This document shows, in pieces, positions 27,626 to 34,910 of a stretch of DNA of 44,627 nucleotides. Source of the stretch: an uncultured Actinomycetes bacterium (GTDB taxonomy: Bacteria; Actinomycetota; Acidimicrobiia; Acidimicrobiales; RAAP-2). The stretch spans positions 1 through 44,627 of the forward strand of contig CAIUMH010000048.1 of the NCBI GenBank assembly GCA_903900235.1, given 5' to 3'. The notes under the pieces were generated by a model. It ran no database searches. It was given only the letters and a program-made list of their open reading frames with translations, and had not been told where the DNA came from. The first letter of the stretch is position 1. Every line of letters starts with the position of its first letter. A program made the translations under genes and the position numbers.

Positions 27626-29277
27626 GGAGCGATCTTCTTCTTCTGCGGGATCGGAGGAGAGGGTGGATTGAACTGCGTGAGGTTCATGGACTGGAAATAC
27701 TCATAGGGGTGAGCGTTCACCCACTGATGTCCGCCCCATCTCGGGCGTCCGAGGAAGGTGGACGCCACGAATGAACAGGTGCTCTGGTACGGGCCATAAC
27801 CCGTGGACCACACCAACCACACGCTGTGGCCATCCACTCGATGAGCGATGTCCTTGACGAATCGAGCAGGACTCGTCGAACGGATGGCGGCGAGGTAGTC
27901 CACCCAGTTGATGAACCGAGGGTTATCGAGCCGAGGATAGGAAAGGGCCGTCAGGCCTGACGACGCTGGAATCTCTCGCATCACGGCAGGACCGAGCTGG
28001 TCCGGACAGAACAACACAAAATCGCCGGGCTTCGACTCCTTGGACAGGACGGCCACGATCTGCGCAGCTTGGGACCGCTGGGTCGTCCGCCACTCGAGTC
28101 CTTGGGTGAGAAGCGCTGCGGCAAGGACGGTGATGACTCCGAGACGCACCCATCGGGCTCCGATCGCTTGAGTTCCCACCGCCATGAGCACCACGAGCGG
28201 CACGAAGATGACAGAGGCATAGCGGGGGACGAAGGTGCTCTTCGAGAGATGAGCTCCGATGATGCCAAGCACCAGGGTGCCGAACACGATCCAGGCGAGA
28301 AACCGACCCTTCGGGCGGCCGGCCAGATCAATCACGATACGGCGCCGATTCTTCGGGATCCCGAAGATGGCCAAGACCACGAGGGCCACGGTGAGCAACT
28401 CGAGCAGCGAGAGACTGGGACCCGCAGCCGTGGGCAATGCTCCTTGGTTGTCATAGAAATGGAGGATCCCCGTCACGATGATCTGAAGATCGGGCACCCT
28501 GGCCCAGGGGGTACCGGTGTGTGCGGACTGGAACGAGAAGATGTTCAGCCAGGGAAGAAATGTGAGGCCCGCCAGGCCGAGGCCGCATAGGCCCACGAAG
28601 CCCTGACGACGGTGTTGACCACCGACCACCACCATCACTACGAACCACGCACCGAGAGCCCCACACAAAAAGAAGCTCCAGTAGTGCGTGTACAGGAGCG
28701 CCGCCGCGCTCACGGACAGCCCCAGGGTTCGGATCACCGTGGGCCGTTCCATGAGGAGCGTGAGCATCCAACCCAGGACGACCACCAGCAACATCACAAG
28801 GGCGTACATCCGAGCTTCGGTGGCGTAATACGTGGCGAACGCAGATGCCGCGAAAATGCCACTCGCGATCACTGCTGGCTCAAGTCCCCAAATGCGTCGG
28901 ACCACGAAGAAGAGTCCGACCAGCGTCAATAGTGAACACACTCCTGACAGAGACCGCACGGCGAGATCGGATTCCCCGAAGACCTGCATCCACCAATGGA
29001 GCAGCACGTAATACAGCGGAGGCGCACCGTCGCGCTGAAGTGCGCCGGGAATCTGACCGATTGGCAACTTCGCGATGTTGACGGAGAGAGCTTCGTCGAG
29101 CCAGAGCAGCGACGTCGTCGCAAACCTCAGCCACACACCGACCAGCACGACTATGGCAGTCACCGCCATGGCGATGCCAGCCGTCACTCCTGAGAGCGGC
29201 GTCACCCTGAGTTCTCGCCAAGACTCCCATGGGTCGGATTGGACCGACTGCTCGGCCTGTTCGATGTCAATGCTCAC
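27622..29277 (-). CDS. GT39-like membrane glycosyltransferase (GT-C)
   Basis: A 551-residue membrane protein. After a polar start and one helix it has LLWLDEALSVNIAKLP, the Asp-Glu loop typical of ArnT/PMT-type GT-C enzymes. GAPPLYYVLLHWWMQ follows, then repeated hydrophobic helices to about residue 400. A soluble C-terminal domain follows, with YPRLDNPRFINWVDYL and a YGPYQS segment, ending in PQKKKIAP. It would transfer a sugar from polyprenyl phosphate outside the membrane. GTG 29277 has no Shine-Dalgarno site; a TATCAT element 8 nt upstream suggests a leaderless transcript. It is the first gene of the minus-strand envelope operon. Confidence 0.84.
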   Translation of the reverse strand: MSIDIEQAEQSVQSDPWESWRELRVTPLSGVTAGIAMAVTAIVVLVGVWLRFATTSLLWLDEALSVNIAKLPIGQIPGALQRDGAPPLYYVLLHWWMQVFGESDLAVRSLSGVCSLLTLVGLFFVVRRIWGLEPAVIASGIFAASAFATYYATEARMYALVMLLVVVLGWMLTLLMERPTVIRTLGLSVSAAALLYTHYWSFFLCGALGAWFVVMVVVGGQHRRQGFVGLCGLGLAGLTFLPWLNIFSFQSAHTGTPWARVPDLQIIVTGILHFYDNQGALPTAAGPSLSLLELLTVALVVLAIFGIPKNRRRIVIDLAGRPKGRFLAWIVFGTLVLGIIGAHLSKSTFVPRYASVIFVPLVVLMAVGTQAIGARWVRLGVITVLAAALLTQGLEWRTTQRSQAAQIVAVLSKESKPGDFVLFCPDQLGPAVMREIPASSGLTALSYPRLDNPRFINWVDYLAAIRSTSPARFVKDIAHRVDGHSVWLVWSTGYGPYQSTCSFVASTFLGRPRWGGHQWVNAHPYEYFQSMNLTQFNPPSPPIPQKKKIAP

Positions 29278-29284
29278 GGTGAGG

Positions 29285-29290
29285 ATGATA
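29285..29290 (-). promoter_or_regulatory. -10 element for leaderless GT39-like transcript
   Basis: TATCAT on the minus strand ends 7 nt before the GTG start at 29277. This matches the spacing of actinobacterial leaderless promoters, where the transcript begins at the start codon. The gene lacks a Shine-Dalgarno site, which fits. No convincing -35 element is visible. Confidence 0.4.
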
Positions 29291-29331
29291 CTGAGACACG
29301 GGTGTACCGACGATGTGTCGCGTCATAGGGG

Positions 29332-29359
29332 TGTGAAGTCGTCCCGCATGTCCTACTAT
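29332..29359 (+). promoter_or_regulatory. candidate promoter of dppBCDF operon
   Basis: TACTAT at 29354-29359 fits a -10 element, with TGTGAA at 29332-29337 as a weak -35 at 16 bp spacing. It lies about 35 bp upstream of the dppB-like start and diverges from the GT39-like promoter. Transcription would begin near 29366. Prediction from sequence only. Confidence 0.4.
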
Positions 29360-29394
29360 CCAAGAATCACGCAGCGTTGAGGGGGCATAACAAC

Positions 29395-30342
29395 ATGGCG
29401 AAGTTCTTGCTCAAGAGGCTGCTTGCTCTCATGGGCATTTTGTTGCTGGTGTCGCTCGGCATCTTCATGCTCGTACACCTACTCCCGGGTGATCCGACGA
29501 CGACCATCCTCGGTCCCAACAACACGGCCCACAACCGTGCCGTCCTGATGCAGCAACTGGGGCTCAACAAGCCGATCTGGTCACAATATTTTCTGTGGCT
29601 CGGCAATATTTTCCACGGCAATCTTGGGCAATCGTTCATCACCCATCAGACCGTCACCAACACATTGGCCAATGCGTTCCCGATTGACCTCGAGTTGATC
29701 GTGATCTCTCAGGTCGTGGCTCTGTCTGTGTCGATCCCCTTGGCCATCGCCTCAGCAAAGAAGCCCAACGGCTTGCTCGACCGAGTGTCGACAACAACCA
29801 GCTTCGCATTGCTGGCGCTGCCCCCATTCATCATCATCGTGTTCGCTGTGCTGATCTTCTCGATCCACTTCCACGTGTTCCCTGGACCCGGCAGCTACGT
29901 TCCGTTCTCCCAGGATCCGATCAGCAACCTCCACACCATGATCCTGCCCAGCCTCGTCCTGGCCATCGGGTCGGTCGTTATCTACTTCCGGCTGTTGCGT
30001 GGTGACCTGATCACCACCCTCCAAGAGGAGTTCATTGTCATGGCGCGCTCGAAAGGGCTGTCGAATCGCTACATCATGTGGCGGCATGCCCTTCGGCCCT
30101 CCTCGCTCTCACTACTTGCAGCCGCAGGACTGAACATCGGCGGCCTCGTGGCCGGGGCCTTCGTGGTCGAGTTCCTTCTGGCCATTCCGGGTCTCGGTTA
30201 TGCGCTGGTCAACTCAATCCAGCAGGTTGACTACCTCGCCGTTCAGGGTGTCACCCTGTTTGTGGCTGTCGTCGTCGTCGTCCTCAACTTCATCATCGAC
30301 TTCCTGTTCACCATCGTCGACCCGAGGATTGCCCGTGAGTAG
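29395..30342 (+). CDS. peptide ABC transporter permease, DppB/OppB type
   Basis: The first membrane subunit of a dipeptide or oligopeptide importer. The 315-residue protein has an N-terminal helix (KRLLALMGILLLVSLGIF), the family segment HLLPGDPTTT, about six membrane helices, and the cytoplasmic EAA loop EEFIVMARSKGLSNRYIMWRH that docks on the ATPases. The C-terminal AIPGLGYALVNSIQQVDY is typical of DppB. ATG 29395 has GAGGGGG 9 nt upstream; a TTG at 29377 in frame is less likely. The stop overlaps the next gene by 8 bp. Confidence 0.93.
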   Translation: MAKFLLKRLLALMGILLLVSLGIFMLVHLLPGDPTTTILGPNNTAHNRAVLMQQLGLNKPIWSQYFLWLGNIFHGNLGQSFITHQTVTNTLANAFPIDLELIVISQVVALSVSIPLAIASAKKPNGLLDRVSTTTSFALLALPPFIIIVFAVLIFSIHFHVFPGPGSYVPFSQDPISNLHTMILPSLVLAIGSVVIYFRLLRGDLITTLQEEFIVMARSKGLSNRYIMWRHALRPSSLSLLAAAGLNIGGLVAGAFVVEFLLAIPGLGYALVNSIQQVDYLAVQGVTLFVAVVVVVLNFIIDFLFTIVDPRIARE

Positions 30343-31231
30343 CACCACCGATGCCGTTTCATCAGCGGCAACCGAGTCCAGCGTCGGGGTTTCCCGCGCA
30401 CCCAAAAAGAGAATGAGGAAGGCGCTCGGGACGATCTTTTGGATCTCGATCTGCTGGATCGGTGTCGTGTTCCTGCTCGCCATCGTGGCCTCATGGATCG
30501 GACTCGACGATCCCAACAACGGGGACTTCTCGCTGATCAACTCCAGTCCTTCGTGGTCCCACCTCTTTGGAACCGACGATCTCGGGCGCGACATCCTTAG
30601 CCGGGTCATCTATGGGGCACGGGTCTCGCTGATCGTTGGATTCGGCGCTATGGGCCTCGGAATGAGCATTGGTGGCACCCTCGGCATGATCGCCGCGTAC
30701 CGTCGTGGTGCCGTCGACACGCTGGTCTCAGCTGCGTCCTACGTGATGCTCGCGTTCCCTGCGCTGGTCGCCGTGATCGCCATCGTGGCCTTCTGGGGTC
30801 ACGACATCTGGAAGATCACGATTATCGTCGGCGTCGCCAGTACCCCATTGGTCTACCGGGTCATCCGAGCAGCCACCCTGTCCTACGCGACGCGAGAGTT
30901 TGTGACCGCTGCGAAGGCGCAGGGGGCCACCGATACTCGAATCCTGAGTCGCGAGCTGCTCCCAAATGTGCTCCCCACCATCATCTCGTACTTCCTCATC
31001 GGCGTGGCGACCGTCATCATCCTCGAAGGCGCGCTCGCCTTCTTGGGCCTCAGCGTGCCGGCTCCGACGGCATCGTGGGGCAACATGATCAACGAGTCGA
31101 GGACCTACTTGAGCGATAACCCGTGGCTTGCACTCTTCCCCTCTATGGCGATGTTCCTTTTCCTGGTTGCCCTCAACCTTGTGGGCGACGCCCTCCGTCA
31201 GTCCTTCGACGCCCAGGAGTCCAAGCTGTGA
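30335..31231 (+). CDS. peptide ABC transporter permease, DppC/OppC type
   Basis: The second membrane subunit. I place the start at GTG 30335, which overlaps the dppB stop and gives 298 residues. The longer frame from 30200 lies inside dppB. A polar N-terminus and KKRMRKALG lead into the first helix. Family features are LFGTDDLGRDILSRVIYGAR, the EAA loop REFVTAAKAQGATDTRILSREL, and the C-terminal AFLGLSVPAPTASWGNM. The stop overlaps the next start as GTGA, so the operon is translated as a coupled unit. Confidence 0.92.
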   Translation: MSSTTDAVSSAATESSVGVSRAPKKRMRKALGTIFWISICWIGVVFLLAIVASWIGLDDPNNGDFSLINSSPSWSHLFGTDDLGRDILSRVIYGARVSLIVGFGAMGLGMSIGGTLGMIAAYRRGAVDTLVSAASYVMLAFPALVAVIAIVAFWGHDIWKITIIVGVASTPLVYRVIRAATLSYATREFVTAAKAQGATDTRILSRELLPNVLPTIISYFLIGVATVIILEGALAFLGLSVPAPTASWGNMINESRTYLSDNPWLALFPSMAMFLFLVALNLVGDALRQSFDAQESKL

Positions 31232-32292
31232 GTAATGAGCAGTCCTCAATCGCGTTCCCTTCGACCGAAGAGCTCTCGGGGCCCCTGCTGAGGGTCAAGG
31301 ACCTCCGCACCACCTTCTCGACCCCGCGAGGATCGCTGACTGCTGTCGACGGTGTTTCTTTCGAGCTCGGACGCGGCGAGACCCTTGGCATCGTCGGAGA
31401 ATCAGGTTCGGGCAAGACCGTGCTCGCCCGATCGGTCATGGGACTGCTGCCCCGCTCCAACACGACTCAGACCGGCTCAATCCTGTTTGAAGAGACCGAG
31501 ATCGTCGGCGCACAAGAAGCAACGCTCCGAGAAATCTGGGGCGCCAAGATCGCCATGGTGTTCCAGGACCCCATGACCTCCCTCAACCCGGTCGTGCGGA
31601 TTCAGCGCCAGATTACTGAGTCACTCCGTCTCCACACCTCAATGGACCGGGCAGAGGCCAAGGCAACGGCCATCTCACTGCTCAGTCAGGTTGGAATCCC
31701 CTCCCCCGCCGAGAGAGTGCGCGCCTATCCGTTCCAGCTCTCCGGCGGCATGCGCCAACGGGTGACGATTGCCATCGCCCTGGCTTGCTCGCCCCGACTA
31801 CTGCTGGCAGACGAACCCACTACCGGCCTCGACGTAACGGTCCAAGCCCAGATTCTCGACCTTCTCTCGTCGCTGCAGTCGGCCCGTCAAATGGCGGTGA
31901 TCTTGGTCACTCACGACCTCGGAGTGGTAGCCACACGGACCGATCGAATCGCTGTGATGTATGCAGGCCATATCGTTGAGATGGCCTCCACTAAGCGACT
32001 GTTTGCGAGCATGGCCATGCCCTACACGCAGGCACTCCTTCGTTCGACCCCTCGGATCTCCCAGCCGAGCCACACGAGGCTGATCGCCATCGATGGTCGG
32101 CCACCGGACCTCATCAATCCCCCGTCGGGATGTGCGTTCGCACCTCGTTGCACGTATGCAACCGATCAGTGCCGAAGCGAGAGGCCGCCACTGCGCACCG
32201 CCCCTGAAGACCCCACTCACCTCTTCGCGTGCTGGAATCCCCTCCAGACCGGTAACGCTGGGTCCATCACCACCGCCAAGGGAGAGAACTGA
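31228..32292 (+). CDS. peptide ABC transporter ATPase, DppD/OppD type
   Basis: One of the two ATPases that drive the importer. From GTG 31228 the protein has 354 residues. It has Walker [10 protein letters not shown], the Q-loop in [12 protein letters not shown], signature LSGGMRQR, Walker [13 protein letters not shown], and the H-loop VTHDLGVV. The C-terminal oligopeptide-transporter extension has [17 protein letters not shown] and two further cysteines, a four-Cys pattern that binds an iron-sulfur cluster in some OppD proteins. The stop shares a base with the next start (TGATG). Confidence 0.93.
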   Translation: MSNEQSSIAFPSTEELSGPLLRVKDLRTTFSTPRGSLTAVDGVSFELGRGETLGIVGESGSGKTVLARSVMGLLPRSNTTQTGSILFEETEIVGAQEATLREIWGAKIAMVFQDPMTSLNPVVRIQRQITESLRLHTSMDRAEAKATAISLLSQVGIPSPAERVRAYPFQLSGGMRQRVTIAIALACSPRLLLADEPTTGLDVTVQAQILDLLSSLQSARQMAVILVTHDLGVVATRTDRIAVMYAGHIVEMASTKRLFASMAMPYTQALLRSTPRISQPSHTRLIAIDGRPPDLINPPSGCAFAPRCTYATDQCRSERPPLRTAPEDPTHLFACWNPLQTGNAGSITTAKGEN

Positions 32293-33260
32293 TGTCGGCT
32301 GAGACCGCACCGCTGCTGAGTGTCAAGGACCTGACCGTCAGCTTCAAGAAGGGTCGTCAGGTCGTTCAGGCTGTCGCCGGGATCTCCTTCGATGTCTACG
32401 AAGGTGAGACCCTCGGACTGGTCGGAGAGTCGGGTTGTGGCAAGTCGACCACCGGTCGAGCGATCGTACGCATCGAGGAGCCCACGTCGGGTGAAGTACT
32501 GGTTGCAGGAAAACGGCTGACGGGCCTCGGGCGAGGCGAGTTGCGGCGTGCCCGCACCTCGATACAGATGATCTTCCAAGACCCTGTCTCGTCCCTGAAT
32601 CCACGTCGACGAGTGAACGATATCGTCGCCGAACCGATCGACATCTGGAAGACCGAGACAGGTGACCAACGGGCTGCCACCGTCCGAGAGATGCTCGAAG
32701 CAGTGGGCCTTGACCCAGACGTTGCAGGGGATCGCTATCCACGGGAATTTTCCGGTGGACAATGCCAGCGAATCAGTATTGCTCGCGCATTGGTCATGAA
32801 GCCCAAGGTGCTGATCTGTGACGAGATGGTCTCGGCGCTTGACGTCTCGGTCCAAGCGCAGATCCTCAATCTCGTTGAGGACCTCAAGGCCAAGTACGGA
32901 CTGACCCTCGTCTTCATCGCCCACGACCTAGCCGTCGTGAAGAACGTCAGCGATCGCGTGGCCGTGATGTACCTCGGTCGTCTTTGCGAAGTGGCCCCGT
33001 CTGACGACCTCTACGCACTTCCAGCGCATCCCTATACGCAGGCGCTGCTTTCTGCAGTGGTCGAGCCAGACCCTGAAAAGGCCACGTCCCACGTCACACT
33101 GACTGGTGAGCCCCCGAGCCCGATCAACCCGCCCTCAGGCTGCCGCTTCCGGACCCGCTGCCCCAGCGCCCAAGAGCGGTGCGCGTCAGAGGTCCCCGAG
33201 CTGCGGGAAATCGCACCCCGGCACCAAGTGGCCTGTCACTTCCCGACACTGCGCCCGTAG
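32292..33260 (+). CDS. peptide ABC transporter ATPase, DppF/OppF type
   Basis: The partner ATPase, 322 residues. It has Walker A GESGCGKST, Q-loop FQDPVSSLNP, signature FSGGQCQRISIARAL, and H-loop IAHDLAVV. Walker B reads VLICDEMVSALD, with Met where most family members have Pro after the Asp-Glu. The C-terminus has INPPSGCRFRTRC and two more cysteines. It is the last gene of the operon; a strong terminator follows. No substrate-binding protein gene is in the operon. Confidence 0.93.
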   Translation: MSAETAPLLSVKDLTVSFKKGRQVVQAVAGISFDVYEGETLGLVGESGCGKSTTGRAIVRIEEPTSGEVLVAGKRLTGLGRGELRRARTSIQMIFQDPVSSLNPRRRVNDIVAEPIDIWKTETGDQRAATVREMLEAVGLDPDVAGDRYPREFSGGQCQRISIARALVMKPKVLICDEMVSALDVSVQAQILNLVEDLKAKYGLTLVFIAHDLAVVKNVSDRVAVMYLGRLCEVAPSDDLYALPAHPYTQALLSAVVEPDPEKATSHVTLTGEPPSPINPPSGCRFRTRCPSAQERCASEVPELREIAPRHQVACHFPTLRP

Positions 33261-33320
33261 CGTCATCGCAATGGCCTCGCGAGGCTGAACACGATGTGGT
33301 GAGCGAAGAGACCAACAACG

Positions 33321-33352
33321 AAGCCCCGTCACCCCTGAGGGAGACGGGGCTT
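33321..33352. terminator. strong intrinsic terminator between dppF and rpsA
   Basis: AAGCCCCGTC and GACGGGGCTT form a perfect 10-bp stem around a 12-nt loop, followed by TTGTTG on the plus strand. It lies 60 bp after the dppF-like stop and 26 bp before the rpsA stop on the other strand. It can therefore serve both convergent transcripts, though the T-rich tail favours the plus strand. Confidence 0.85.
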
Positions 33353-33378
33353 TGTTGAAGCAGTTGAGGATGCGGAAG

Positions 33379-34806
33379 TTACCCCTCGGGGACTGACTCC
33401 TCCGCGAGCGCAACCTCGTCGACAACAACCTCGGTCTCGGCGTCTGCCACTTCCTCAGTGACGACCTCGACCCCAGCGGTGCCAGCCTCGGCTGCCGGAG
33501 CGACCGCCTGAGCCTCTGCGGCGTAGTCGGCCCACGCGGCCTGAGCCTCAGTCTCTGGGGTGAACTCGGACTCCGAGTAGTCGAAGCCGATGTAGTTACC
33601 CTCTTCGTCGTACGCGTGCTCGCCGAAGGCCTCACGGTACTCCTCGGAGACCTCGCCTCCGTCGGCGGCCTGCTTGATCGACAGGCTGATTCGACGACGC
33701 TGGAGGTCGATCTCGATGATCTTGACCCACAGCTCTTCGCCGGGCGTGACGACTTGCTCGGGCAGGTCGACGTGGTGTGCGGCCATCTCCGAGATGTGCA
33801 CGAGGCCTTCGATGCCGTCGCCCACCTGGACGAAGGCGCCGAACGGCACCAACTTGGTGATTCGGCCGTACACCAGCTGACCTTCCTGGTGGCTATCGGC
33901 GAACTGCTGCCACGGGTCGGCTTGAGTATTCTTGAGCGACAGGCTGATGCGCTCCTTGTCGAGGTCCACGTCGAGAACCTCGACCTCGACCTCGTCACCC
34001 ACGGTGACGACGGACGATGGGTGCTCGACGTGCTTCCAGCTCAGCTCGGACACGTGAATGAGTCCGTCCATCCCTCCGAGGTCCACGAACGCCCCGAAGT
34101 TCACGACCGACGAGATGACTCCCTTGCGTCGCTCACCTGGCTTGAGGTTATTGAGGAAGTCGCCTCGCTGCTCCTTCTGGGTCTCCTCGAGCCATGCTCG
34201 ACGTGACAGCACCACGTTGTTGCGGTTCCGGTCGAGCTCGATGATCTTGGCCTCGATGTTCTGACCAATGTACGGCTCGAGTTCACGCACACGACGCAAC
34301 TCGACGAGCGAGGCAGGCAGGAATCCACGCAGGCCGATGTCCACGATGAGGCCACCCTTGACCACCTCGATGACTGGGCCGCTGACGATCCCGTCCTCGT
34401 CCTTGACCTTCTCGATGTCAGTCCATGCACGCTCGTACTGCGCCCGCTTCTTGGACAGGATGAGTCGGCCTTCCTTGTCCTCCTTTTGGAGCACAAGCGC
34501 CTCGACGGCTTCGCCGAGGGAGACGATCTCTGCCGGGTCGACGTCGTTGCGGATGGAGAGCTCTCGCACGGGAATCACACCCTCGGACTTGTAGCCGATG
34601 TCAAGAAGCACCTCATCGCGGTCGATCTTGACGACCTTCCCCTTGACAAGGTCGCCGTCGTCGAACTCGATGATGGAGGTGACCATCGCGCTGTCGAGCT
34701 CTGGGGCACCGAGATCGTCTTCGACGATGATGCGGGGAATGTAGTTACCTTCTGCGTCGAAGGTACCCATCGCTTCGGTAGAGAGGGGGGAGAACAGGTC
34801 AGCCAT
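33379..34806 (-). CDS. rpsA: 30S ribosomal protein S1
   Basis: S1 binds mRNA on the small ribosomal subunit. The 475-residue protein has four S1 (OB-fold) repeats: GDLVKGKVVKIDRDEVLLDIGYKSEG..., GPVIEVVKGGLIVDIGLRGF..., GERRKGVISSVVNFGAFVDLGGMDG..., and GQLVYGRITKLVPFGAFVQVGDGIEG... This is the four-domain form usual in Actinobacteria. After the last repeat comes an acidic Ala/Glu/Val-rich tail. Only weak Shine-Dalgarno sequence precedes ATG 34806 (GAG 6 nt upstream; AGGA 14 nt upstream), as for other rpsA genes. The 104-bp leader from polA contains a stem-loop. Confidence 0.97.
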   Translation of the reverse strand: MADLFSPLSTEAMGTFDAEGNYIPRIIVEDDLGAPELDSAMVTSIIEFDDGDLVKGKVVKIDRDEVLLDIGYKSEGVIPVRELSIRNDVDPAEIVSLGEAVEALVLQKEDKEGRLILSKKRAQYERAWTDIEKVKDEDGIVSGPVIEVVKGGLIVDIGLRGFLPASLVELRRVRELEPYIGQNIEAKIIELDRNRNNVVLSRRAWLEETQKEQRGDFLNNLKPGERRKGVISSVVNFGAFVDLGGMDGLIHVSELSWKHVEHPSSVVTVGDEVEVEVLDVDLDKERISLSLKNTQADPWQQFADSHQEGQLVYGRITKLVPFGAFVQVGDGIEGLVHISEMAAHHVDLPEQVVTPGEELWVKIIEIDLQRRRISLSIKQAADGGEVSEEYREAFGEHAYDEEGNYIGFDYSESEFTPETEAQAAWADYAAEAQAVAPAAEAGTAGVEVVTEEVADAETEVVVDEVALAEESVPEG

Positions 34807-34857
34807 ATTCAGCTCACGTCCTGGGGTGATCGCGCTGGGATCTGCTCGTGAATAGGA

Positions 34858-34880
34858 CCCGGTCTCCAGCGCAGACCGGG
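34858..34880 (-). promoter_or_regulatory. stem-loop in polA-rpsA spacer
   Basis: CCCGGTCT and AGACCGGG form a perfect 8-bp stem with a 7-nt loop, 30 nt after the polA stop and about 51 nt before the rpsA start. No U-tract follows, so it may be a processing or translational control element for rpsA rather than a terminator. No function is proven. Confidence 0.5.
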
Positions 34881-34910
34881 ACCGTCAGGTTATCACCCAG
34901 CGAGCAAGGG

